From the NCBI RefSeq assembly GCF_000715015.1, contig NZ_JMIW01000001.1, forward strand, positions 248,001-312,000: DNA of 64,000 nucleotides. The letters are read 5' to 3'. The stretch is from Erythrobacter longus. GTDB lineage: Bacteria; Pseudomonadota; Alphaproteobacteria; Sphingomonadales; Sphingomonadaceae. Position numbers and translations under genes: made by a program. A model generated the notes under the pieces. The model did no database searches and was not told the DNA's origin. It saw nothing but the letters and a program-made list of their open reading frames with translations. Of this stretch, positions 52,899 to 61,957 are shown piece by piece (the stretch's first letter is position 1; the number at the start of each line of letters is the position of its first letter).

Positions 52899-54409
52899 CA
52901 GATCAGATCAGCCATCAGACGTGCTGTATTCTCCAAGATTTTAAGGTGAAGGGGGCGCTGTGACCATTCATCAAGGCTGAGCCGCTCACACTCGCCCAAA
53001 AGCGCCGTTTCGAATTGTTGCAGCCTTTCTGCAAATTCAGCGTCATATGTCACCAAATCGATCTCTGCATTCAGCTCGAACGATCTGACATCCATATTGC
53101 TGGTCCCCACGATTGAGACTTCGTTGTCTACGCGAAAATGTTTTGCGTGCAGGAAGTCTGGGCCATGCAAATGGATTTCTGCCCCAAGGCTTAAGAGCTG
53201 CGAATAATAGCTGCGCTGCGCCAGCCCAACGAGGCGATGGTCGCTTTTTCTTGGCGTAATCAGTTTGACCCGGACGCCCCCGATGACCGCAGCTTTGATT
53301 GCAGAGATCACGGCATCGTTCGGGATGAAGTATGGCGTTGTGATGACCACTTCAGCTTCAGCGTTATGCATTGCACGGGCAAAGATCAGGTCAACGCCCA
53401 CGTCCGGATTTTCAGGGCCTGTGGGAACAATTTGCGCTGTGCAGTCGCCGCTGGTGGCGGGCGAAGGATAGAACTGCTCGTGCGATAATTCCTCAAGTGT
53501 TTCAAGATACCAGTCGGCAGCAAAAACCGCCTGAAGCTGAGCGACAACGGGGCCTTCAACGCGCAGCAAAAGATCTTTGTTTGCCCGGCCTGATTGTTCA
53601 AGCACGTCCCACACATTTTGCGAGCCGGTGTATCCGATCATCCCATCGACCACGACAATCTTGCGGTGATTGCGCAAATCGACCCTTGAGCTGCGTAGCC
53701 TTCTGCGAAGTGGCAGAATGTCATGGACTACCACGCCAACGTGCCTCAATCGCCGTTTCAGCCGGACCAGCGACCAGTAAGAGCCAAGCGCGTCGACCAA
53801 AACTCTGCATTGGACGCCGCGCAAAACGGCCCGTTCGAGCGCTGCGATGATCATTTGGCCCATGCGATCATCCCTGAAGATGTAGAACTCCAGGTGAACA
53901 TGAACCTTAGCCGCATCGATATCTTTGACGATGGCATGATATGCGGCGTCGTAGTCACCAATCATCTCAATACGATTGCCCTTAGTCGCCGCAAACCCGC
54001 CAATTCCATACGCCATGCGCTCGACTGAGCGATTATCGGATGACAATTCTGGCGGCTTGCATGACCCATTCACCAGCGGCAGAATACGATCATTGAGCGA
54101 GGGCAAGGCTTCGAGATGTTTCTTTCTTTTTGCTGAGAAATAGGGACGTCCGATCAACCCATATCCAACCACCGCGAGCCATGGCAGGGCGAAAAAGACC
54201 AGCAACCAGCTGCGTGCTTCGGAAGGGGCGCGGCGAAAGGGGACGGCCACGAAAGCGACAATGGCGATGATCCATCCGCCCACAGCAAACTTGTTCGCCC
54301 ACAGCCAAGAGCTGGAGGTCAATAGCAGGTCTGTCACGGTCGTTGGATCAATAAACTTCAGAGCGCTCCTCCTATTGGAGAGATAGTCGAGGGCGGCATA
54401 GTAACGCAA
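52898..54409 (-). CDS. Cardiolipin synthase / phospholipase D-type protein
   Basis: The 503-residue protein has two N-terminal membrane segments, the second ending GYGLIG. Two HKD motifs follow: RNHRKIVVVDGMIGYTGSQN near residue 247 and LHAKHFRVDNEVSIVGTSN near residue 429, both with the catalytic His/Lys and a following Asp or Asn. It would join two phosphatidylglycerols to make cardiolipin. It is preceded by the DUF389 gene (17 bp gap) and followed by EEP with a one-base overlap. Confidence 0.93.
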   Translation of the reverse strand: MRYYAALDYLSNRRSALKFIDPTTVTDLLLTSSSWLWANKFAVGGWIIAIVAFVAVPFRRAPSEARSWLLVFFALPWLAVVGYGLIGRPYFSAKRKKHLEALPSLNDRILPLVNGSCKPPELSSDNRSVERMAYGIGGFAATKGNRIEMIGDYDAAYHAIVKDIDAAKVHVHLEFYIFRDDRMGQMIIAALERAVLRGVQCRVLVDALGSYWSLVRLKRRLRHVGVVVHDILPLRRRLRSSRVDLRNHRKIVVVDGMIGYTGSQNVWDVLEQSGRANKDLLLRVEGPVVAQLQAVFAADWYLETLEELSHEQFYPSPATSGDCTAQIVPTGPENPDVGVDLIFARAMHNAEAEVVITTPYFIPNDAVISAIKAAVIGGVRVKLITPRKSDHRLVGLAQRSYYSQLLSLGAEIHLHGPDFLHAKHFRVDNEVSIVGTSNMDVRSFELNAEIDLVTYDAEFAERLQQFETALLGECERLSLDEWSQRPLHLKILENTARLMADLI

Positions 54410-54426
54410 CGCGCAACCCAGCTACT

Positions 54427-55470
54427 CTAGCTTATGAGATCAAATACCGCTTCCCATGAGCCAAAACCCAAAAATATCCTTCCTGCCATCATGGATAGAA
54501 GCATAATCAGCAGGATCGCCCATACGAACAAGATCCCGCCTGTGATGCGCCAACTCTTGGGAGGCAGGCCCTGAAACAGGAAAGTCGCGATCCCAGCCAC
54601 ATTTACACAAACCAGATTGACCGCGAAGAGGAATGCCGCGCTCGCACTGGCACCAGGGAATCCGGCGCCAAGGTAAATGCCAATCGCTGTCAGTGGGGGA
54701 ACCAATGCAACCGCTATCATCACACCAACCAGCGACAATGACGCCCCACGACTAAAAGCAAGAACGCCTGCCGCACCGCACGCAAGAGCCAGCGCGACAT
54801 CGGCAGGCTGAACAAGAGTGCGGTTCCTAAGTTCCGGGGTAAGGGGATCAATCTCGACGAATATCCCAAGTATCAGCCCAGATACCACAGCGAACAGGCA
54901 TCCGATGGCGAGTGTAACGGAGGCTTTCTTTGCGAGCTTGCCATCACCCACCGTCGCAGCCAGCGCAACTCCCATTGTAGGGCCCAGCAGTGGCGCGATA
55001 ATCATCGCACCGATCACCACGGCGGTCTGGCCGCTTCGCATACCAAGACCCGCAATTATCGCGGAAAGCGTGACTGTGATGAGGTATGACGGCCTGACAT
55101 GGAGGCTTTCTTCGATGTCATCGTAAAGCTCGTCAGTGCTAAGCCTGTCACGGCTGAAAAAACGCTCCAGCATTGTCGGCGGAGGCAGGTCAGTGCCGAG
55201 CGGCAACTCGGTCGCGGGCGTTTCCTCGATCGGCGGGATAATCGCCTCAAGTGCCTCAACATATGCGGTGAAATCGGGATCGTCGGCAAAAACTTCGTAA
55301 AGGTCTTTCAGCAGGCGCTCGGTATAACGTTGCTGGACAACGCAGCTAAGCTTTTCCTGCCCGCCCGGGACGGTCTCTCGCCAAAAGCGCCGCGAATGTT
55401 TTTGTACAATCCCCTCCAGCTCGCCAATACGCGCCTCGGGTAGATAAATCTTTACAATCCTTGCGGACAT
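54427..55470 (-). CDS. DUF389 (TIGR00341 family) membrane protein
   Basis: This 347-residue protein has an N-terminal cytoplasmic domain of about 125 residues. Five to six hydrophobic segments follow, with the family core AVVIGAMIIAPLLGPTMGVALA and GVMIAVALVPPLTAIGIYLG. The family is widespread but has no clear function. Motif site 11 is centred 76 bp upstream. It leads a minus-strand run: DUF389, cardiolipin synthase, EEP, APC permease. Confidence 0.87.
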   Translation of the reverse strand: MSARIVKIYLPEARIGELEGIVQKHSRRFWRETVPGGQEKLSCVVQQRYTERLLKDLYEVFADDPDFTAYVEALEAIIPPIEETPATELPLGTDLPPPTMLERFFSRDRLSTDELYDDIEESLHVRPSYLITVTLSAIIAGLGMRSGQTAVVIGAMIIAPLLGPTMGVALAATVGDGKLAKKASVTLAIGCLFAVVSGLILGIFVEIDPLTPELRNRTLVQPADVALALACGAAGVLAFSRGASLSLVGVMIAVALVPPLTAIGIYLGAGFPGASASAAFLFAVNLVCVNVAGIATFLFQGLPPKSWRITGGILFVWAILLIMLLSMMAGRIFLGFGSWEAVFDLIS

Positions 55471-55536
55471 CCAACCTCTTTCGCAAGCCTGCCAGTGGCC
55501 CCATCACTTGCTAGTAGCGAGGGCGCGAAGGCTGTC

Positions 55537-55556
55537 TCTATGGAAATATCCTTATC
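55537..55556 (-). promoter_or_regulatory. Recurring upstream motif, site 11
   Basis: Minus-strand GATAAGGATATTTCCATAGA, centred 76 bp upstream of the DUF389 gene. It is the rightmost copy found. Confidence 0.55.
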
Positions 55557-55710
55557 CAGTCTCAAGAGCCAGCACCGATCACAACCATCTGCCCAGATCA
55601 GACCATCAAGATGTACAATGGCGGGATAAGGCGGGTGGGTGCTGAGCCTCGCTTTGCGAACCCACGCACAACCGCGCTAACAAGTCTGGCACCAAAGAAG
55701 AAGGGCGTGG

Positions 55711-55786
<76 letters not shown>

Positions 55787-55893
55787 ACACGAAATGCGAA
55801 GGTTGGATTGGTGCGCTGAACGCGCATCACATCGCCAAGTGGCGTGCATATAGCGCGCCTTTTTGCGATTTAAAGGCTCCTCTTGCGATTATT

Positions 55894-57021
55894 CTATCCC
55901 GACAGCCCATAGCGGGGCGCCTCGCGGTTCCAACGGTTCACCATCATTAAAGCGCCAATACAGATCATATTGGTCAACATCGACGAACCGCCGTGGCTCA
56001 TAAAGGGCAAGGGGATGCCGACAACAGGCGCCATTCCCATCACCATCATCAAATTGACAGCCACGTAAAAGAAGATGGTCGCCACCATCCCAGCGGCCAA
56101 AAGACTTGCAAACCGATCGCGGGATTCGCGCGCCACCCGCAGGCCCCAGCTCAGGATAATGGTGAAGACCGCAAGGACGAACAGGCCTCCGACAAGGCCC
56201 CATTCTTCTGCCATGGTTGAAAAGACAAAATCGGTCTGTGGTTCGGGCAGATACTGCAAGTGGCTCTGCGACCCGTTGTTAAAGCCTTTTCCGAAGATCC
56301 CGCCTGATCCGATTGCAATCTTTGATTGATTGATATGATACCCTGCACCCAGTGCATCGGCTTCGGGATTGAACATCGTGAGGACGCGGCGCTGCTGATA
56401 ATCCTGCAACCCGAAGAAAAAGACAATTGGCGCTACGGCCATCGCAGCAAGTCCTCCGCTAACAAACCATTTGAGCGGAAGGCCGGCAAGCAGCATGACC
56501 ACGGCTCCGCCAAAGGCAATCGCTACCGAGGTGCCAAGGTCGGGCTGAAGCAGAACGAACGACACCGGCAAGGCTATCAACGTCCCCGGTATAATCAAAG
56601 CGCGCCATCCGGTGATCATGCCAAGGGGCAGGCTTGCGTAAAACTGCGCCAAAGTCACCACGATGACGGGTTTCATGATCTCGGAAGGTTGGAGCACCAT
56701 AAAGCCCAGATCAAGCCACCGCTGGCTCCCCCCGCGCACGTTGCCAATTATCTCGACCCCAAGGAGCAAAACCAAAACAACGACATATGCAGGGTAGGTC
56801 ATAAACCGCACAAAGCCGCGCGGAAGCGAGGCAATGATCGCGGCCATTACCAGGAAGACGCAAAAACGGATGAGATGGGAGGAGGCAAAGGGGTCCATGC
56901 GACCGCCTGCTGCTGAATAGAGAACGGCTGCACCAAACAAGACGAGCAGGAACAGTGGGACTAACATGCCCCACGGCTGGCGCGCAATTGGCTCTGGGAT
57001 GACGCCGGTGTTTGCGCTCAC
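55894..57021 (-). CDS. rodA: Rod shape-determining protein RodA
   Basis: RodA is the SEDS glycosyltransferase that polymerises lipid II in the elongasome with PBP2. The 375-residue protein has about ten membrane segments. The family blocks GSQRWLDLGFMVLQPSEIMK, FVLLQPDLGTSVAIAFGG and PVVGIPLPFMSHGGSSMLTN are intact. It overlaps the mrdA gene by four bases (ATGA). Confidence 0.96.
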   Translation of the reverse strand: MSANTGVIPEPIARQPWGMLVPLFLLVLFGAAVLYSAAGGRMDPFASSHLIRFCVFLVMAAIIASLPRGFVRFMTYPAYVVVLVLLLGVEIIGNVRGGSQRWLDLGFMVLQPSEIMKPVIVVTLAQFYASLPLGMITGWRALIIPGTLIALPVSFVLLQPDLGTSVAIAFGGAVVMLLAGLPLKWFVSGGLAAMAVAPIVFFFGLQDYQQRRVLTMFNPEADALGAGYHINQSKIAIGSGGIFGKGFNNGSQSHLQYLPEPQTDFVFSTMAEEWGLVGGLFVLAVFTIILSWGLRVARESRDRFASLLAAGMVATIFFYVAVNLMMVMGMAPVVGIPLPFMSHGGSSMLTNMICIGALMMVNRWNREAPRYGLSG

Positions 57022-59210
57022 GGTATTGGCTCGGGACTGGGCGCGGGTGCTGGGCTTGATGCTGGCGCTGGGCCTGATGTTGGCGCTGGGCCTGATGCTG
57101 GCGCTGGGCCTGATGTTGGAGCCGGGCCAGGCGTGGTCACAAGAGCATCGGGTGGCGGGGTAGACCCTCTGGCGGCTTGATCCTCGCGCGGCACCACAAA
57201 AGTCTCACCGATCTCCTGTGTTTGCTCTGCTTCAAGCCGGGCCTCAGCCTCGACCCGGTCAAAGATGTCCTCATCGCGCTGGGGAGGCGGCTCGACTGTT
57301 GCACCGCGTTCAGCAGCATAAGCAGCATAGCGGCGCTCTAACCGTTCTTGCGCGGTGCCACCCCATTGCTGCTCAAGACCGCGCAGGGCCTCAAGACCTT
57401 TGGCCGGATCGAACATGAACGTCATCACATCGCGAGCGATTGGATAAGCTGCACCTGAGCCCCCGCCATGCTCAATCACAACTGCGCCGGCATAGCGCGG
57501 ATTGTCGGCAGGGGCATAGAAGGTGAAGAGCCCGTGATCGCGATATTTCCACGGCCCGCTTCGCCCATCGGACACGCTGAGGGAGACGACTTGCGCAGTT
57601 CCGGTTTTCCCGGCGATCTGCACGTCGGGGATCGGCAGCTGCGCCCGGCGGGCGGTACCGGCGCCGTTCACAACATTGTTCATCCCCTGATGCACGTGAG
57701 CGAGTTTCTCCGGGTTAAAGCCATAGCTTTCAGGTGGCGATGCCGGACCATCCAGAAGCAGACGCGGGATCACGCGTTTACCCGTGGCAAGCCGCGCACT
57801 CATCACTGCCAATTGCAAGGGACTGGCCAGATAATACCCTTGGCCAATCGAGGCGTTCACCGTGTCAAACGTCTCCCATTTGCGGCCAAACTTGTTGAAT
57901 TTCCAGTCGGATGTGGGAACGGTGCCGTAGAACTGGCTGGTCACGGGAAGGTCAAATTCCTGCCCCATGCCAAGGTCTTTGGCCAACGCTGCCACCTTAT
58001 CGAAACCGATTTTCTGAGCGAAATGGTAGAAATAGCTGTCGCAGCTTTGCGCGATAGCTTTGTCCATGTTCACGACGCCGTGATTGGAGTGGCAATTGAA
58101 GAAACGGCTGCCGATGCGCCGCCCACCGCCGCAAACAATCGTTTCATCCGGGGAGACACCCGCTTGGAGAAACGCGAGGCAGTGCATGGGCTTTACAGTT
58201 GATCCGGGTGGGTAAAGTCCTTTGAGAACCTTATTGCGCAACGGCACACGCTGGTCATCGCGAAGCATCGAATATTCGACCGAGCCAATGCCATCGGAAA
58301 AGCTGTTTGGGTCAAAACTTGGCATGGAGGCCATGCACAAAAGGTCGCCCGTCTGACAGTCCATGACCACGACCGAGCCGCTTTCGAGCCCGATTCGGCG
58401 CGCGGCGTAGTCCTGCAACGGGCCATCGATCGTGAGTTTGACCGCTTCGCCTTGAATATCGTCGCGCGTTTCAAGATCGCGCACGATACGGCCGCCGGCG
58501 GTCACTTCGACACGGCGCGCTCCCGGTGTGCCGCGCAGGCTTTGCTCAAATTGTTTTTCAAGACCATCCTTGCCGATCTTATAGCCGGGCGTGATCAGGA
58601 TAGGGTTACGGTCCAGCTCGTACTCTTCGGCTGATGCGGGCCCGACATAACCAATCAGGTGGCCGACAGAAGATGCGGTGGGATAGAATCGCGAAAAGCC
58701 GCGCTGTGGAACCACACCCTGCAAATCGGGAAGGCGCACGCTTAGCGCTGCAAATTGTTCGTATTTCAGCCCGCTTGCAACTTCCACAGGGGCAAACCCG
58801 CGCGCGCTGGTGACCTTCGTTTTGAGGTCCGTGATCCTATCTGCTTCAAGGCCGAGCAACCCGCCAATCTCATCAATCATCGCTTCGGGGTTGGCCAGGC
58901 GTTCCGGCACAACGTCGACCCGGAAATCAGCCCGGTTGGAGGCGAGGGGGTCGCCGTTGCGGTCCAATATCCACCCTCTGCGCGGGGGGATCAGCGTAAG
59001 GTTTACCCGGTTGCTTTCTGATTCGAGGCGATATTTCTCGTTCTCGGCAATCGCGAGATAGCCCATCCGCGCAGCCAGCAAGACCCCGATAGAAGCCTGA
59101 ATCCCGCCGATCACAACCGTGCGCCGCTCAAAAGTGTTGCGCATCGTCGATGCATTGACCACGGGGCCACTGCGCTTCGTACCGCCTCGAAGTTTGAAAA
59201 ACCGCTTCAC
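57018..59210 (-). CDS. mrdA: Penicillin-binding protein 2 (D,D-transpeptidase)
   Basis: PBP2 cross-links new peptidoglycan during cell elongation. The 730-residue protein has one N-terminal membrane anchor, a dimerisation region, and a transpeptidase domain with SxxK in PPGSTVKPMHC, SxN-like SCDSYFYHF and KTGTAQ. The C-terminus is unusual: about 35 residues of repeated SGPAPT/SGPAPA hexapeptides. The gene overlaps mreD and rodA by four bases each. Confidence 0.96.
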   Translation of the reverse strand: MKRFFKLRGGTKRSGPVVNASTMRNTFERRTVVIGGIQASIGVLLAARMGYLAIAENEKYRLESESNRVNLTLIPPRRGWILDRNGDPLASNRADFRVDVVPERLANPEAMIDEIGGLLGLEADRITDLKTKVTSARGFAPVEVASGLKYEQFAALSVRLPDLQGVVPQRGFSRFYPTASSVGHLIGYVGPASAEEYELDRNPILITPGYKIGKDGLEKQFEQSLRGTPGARRVEVTAGGRIVRDLETRDDIQGEAVKLTIDGPLQDYAARRIGLESGSVVVMDCQTGDLLCMASMPSFDPNSFSDGIGSVEYSMLRDDQRVPLRNKVLKGLYPPGSTVKPMHCLAFLQAGVSPDETIVCGGGRRIGSRFFNCHSNHGVVNMDKAIAQSCDSYFYHFAQKIGFDKVAALAKDLGMGQEFDLPVTSQFYGTVPTSDWKFNKFGRKWETFDTVNASIGQGYYLASPLQLAVMSARLATGKRVIPRLLLDGPASPPESYGFNPEKLAHVHQGMNNVVNGAGTARRAQLPIPDVQIAGKTGTAQVVSLSVSDGRSGPWKYRDHGLFTFYAPADNPRYAGAVVIEHGGGSGAAYPIARDVMTFMFDPAKGLEALRGLEQQWGGTAQERLERRYAAYAAERGATVEPPPQRDEDIFDRVEAEARLEAEQTQEIGETFVVPREDQAARGSTPPPDALVTTPGPAPTSGPAPASGPAPTSGPAPASSPAPAPSPEPIP
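57043..57132 (-). repeat. 18-bp tandem repeat coding for the PBP2 C-terminal hexapeptides
   Basis: Five roughly 18-bp units (minus strand ATCAGGCCCAGCGCCAGC and close variants), each coding six residues of the Ser-Gly-Pro-Ala-Pro-(Thr/Ala) type. The central three differ by a single base each; the outer units are degenerate. Confidence 0.8.
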
Positions 59211-59767
59211 CCGATCCTCCGGGCCCGAGACAGGCGGAAACGGTCAGCGAATGCGATCACCCGCGCAATCAACGGATAAAGTAGGATTGAAAGCGCGATC
59301 TGAGGGAGGATCACGATCAATAATTCAGCAGAAAGAGTGGCCCCGGACACGATCATCGCCGCAACAATATAGAGCAAAATACCAAAACCGGCGGTGAACC
59401 AGTCCTGCCAAAACCCGCGCCAGGGGAAGCGTGTCTCAATAAGCTCCAGCGCGATCATCGTAAGCGACCACAAAAAGATAGCACTGCCAAAGGGTTGCCC
59501 GCTGAAGAGGTCGTCAAATGCGCCAAGCGGGACACCAACCCACAAAGGCATCAAACCTGGCCGCATTAGCCTCCAGCCAAGAAAAAGGATGAAGCCCAAG
59601 GGCGGGGCGATTGGCATGGTGTCAGCAATAACGAACAGCGGAAGCAGCGATCCCAAAACGATAGTGACGTAGTGAACCGAATTTGTGCGCCATGGATCTT
59701 GAACGCGGTTGATTTCGTCACCGCCATACGCGCGGCGTTGTAGCGGAGGATCAAGCCGGTCGATCAA
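59207..59767 (-). CDS. mreD: Rod shape-determining protein MreD
   Basis: This 186-residue protein has about five membrane segments (MPIAPPLGFILFLGWRLMRP and WVGVPLGAFDDLFSGQPFGS are typical). MreD bridges MreC and the SEDS/PBP2 pair at the inner membrane. It overlaps mreC and mrdA by four bases each. Conservation is low in this family, so the call rests partly on synteny. Confidence 0.9.
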   Translation of the reverse strand: MIDRLDPPLQRRAYGGDEINRVQDPWRTNSVHYVTIVLGSLLPLFVIADTMPIAPPLGFILFLGWRLMRPGLMPLWVGVPLGAFDDLFSGQPFGSAIFLWSLTMIALELIETRFPWRGFWQDWFTAGFGILLYIVAAMIVSGATLSAELLIVILPQIALSILLYPLIARVIAFADRFRLSRARRIG

Positions 59768-60669
59768 TTGGCAAGCTCCTCTTCGGTGAGCTCGTCGCGC
59801 TCACGCACCCCTGCGGCCTCCACCGCCAAGGGCTCATAGATCGGCTCAACGCTGACATAATTGGTCGCAGCAGGCTCTGCAATTAACTGCGCGATACCTC
59901 CATCGGGTGTGATCTCAGACAGCACTGCGACCGCAACACCAGGGCGGTAATATCCGCCAGCCCCGCTGGTCACGAACACGTCTCCAATCTCGAGCGGGTT
60001 CAGGCCGAGGTTTATCAGGCGGATGCGCAAAAACCCGTCGCCGCGACCTTCTGCAAAAGCCACCGTTTGGTCAGACGCGCGCCTCACGGGAAGCACACTT
60101 TCGGTGTCGGTAAGGAGCAGCACGCGCGAAGAGGCGAACGAGGTTTCGAGTATGCGCCCGATCACGCCGCGCTCTGAATGGACCGGCATGCCAATCTCCA
60201 CCCCGTCTGCACGGCCAACGCCGATATAGGCGAACCGGCGCACCGACGACGAGCTGGAGGCGACAAGCCTTGTGGTCGCGACAGGCGGATTTTCCTGATT
60301 GTAGAGGCCCAAAAGCGCCTTCAAGCGGTCGTTCTCAGCTTCCACAGCCTGCGTCTCGGCAAGGCGTATGCGCGCAATCTCGACTTCTTCCCGCAAGGCT
60401 GCATTCTGGCTGCCCGCTCTCCAAAACCCGCTGATCGTGGCCCAGATGCCGTTCTTGCCTGCGCGCGCTGTTGCGGTCGCTTCGCCAGCAGGACTGGCAA
60501 TGGTCGTAGCTGTGCCGCGCAAAGGCTGCATGATCGCAGGCTGCCAAAGGGATATTGCCAACAGAGCGAGCCCAAGCACCGCGCCAAGGGTCGCCAACAG
60601 ATACCCGGTAAAGACCGAATACTGCTGCTTTTTCGAAAAGCCCGATCGACGCGATTTGGGCGACGCCAT
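59764..60669 (-). CDS. mreC: Rod shape-determining protein MreC
   Basis: The 301-residue protein has one membrane anchor near residues 18-42, a coiled coil (LREEVEIARIRLAETQAVEAEN), and the two beta-barrel domains with SVRRFAYIGVGRADGVEIGMPV and GDVFVTSGAGGYYRPGVAVA. It links MreB filaments to periplasmic wall enzymes. It starts 33 bases after the mreB stop. Confidence 0.94.
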   Translation of the reverse strand: MASPKSRRSGFSKKQQYSVFTGYLLATLGAVLGLALLAISLWQPAIMQPLRGTATTIASPAGEATATARAGKNGIWATISGFWRAGSQNAALREEVEIARIRLAETQAVEAENDRLKALLGLYNQENPPVATTRLVASSSSSVRRFAYIGVGRADGVEIGMPVHSERGVIGRILETSFASSRVLLLTDTESVLPVRRASDQTVAFAEGRGDGFLRIRLINLGLNPLEIGDVFVTSGAGGYYRPGVAVAVLSEITPDGGIAQLIAEPAATNYVSVEPIYEPLAVEAAGVRERDELTEEELAN

Positions 60670-60702
60670 GGCTGAAAGTGACCCCTTACTTCAAATAGTG
60701 CC

Positions 60703-61854
<1,152 letters not shown>

Positions 61855-61957
61855 CTAGCGAACCCCGCGCAAAAAGGGAAAATTTTTTGTTGACTGTGGA
61901 GCGGATTTTCCCCCGCTGCCCTCGAATTTGCGACGCTTTAGCGCTAGCATGAGACAA

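Noticed and set aside
35438..55600. EcfG-type general stress promoters (GGAAC about 17 bp before CGTT) in front of the stress genes
   Set aside because: I looked at the upstream gaps and found no clean match at the expected spacing; the recurring motif is different.
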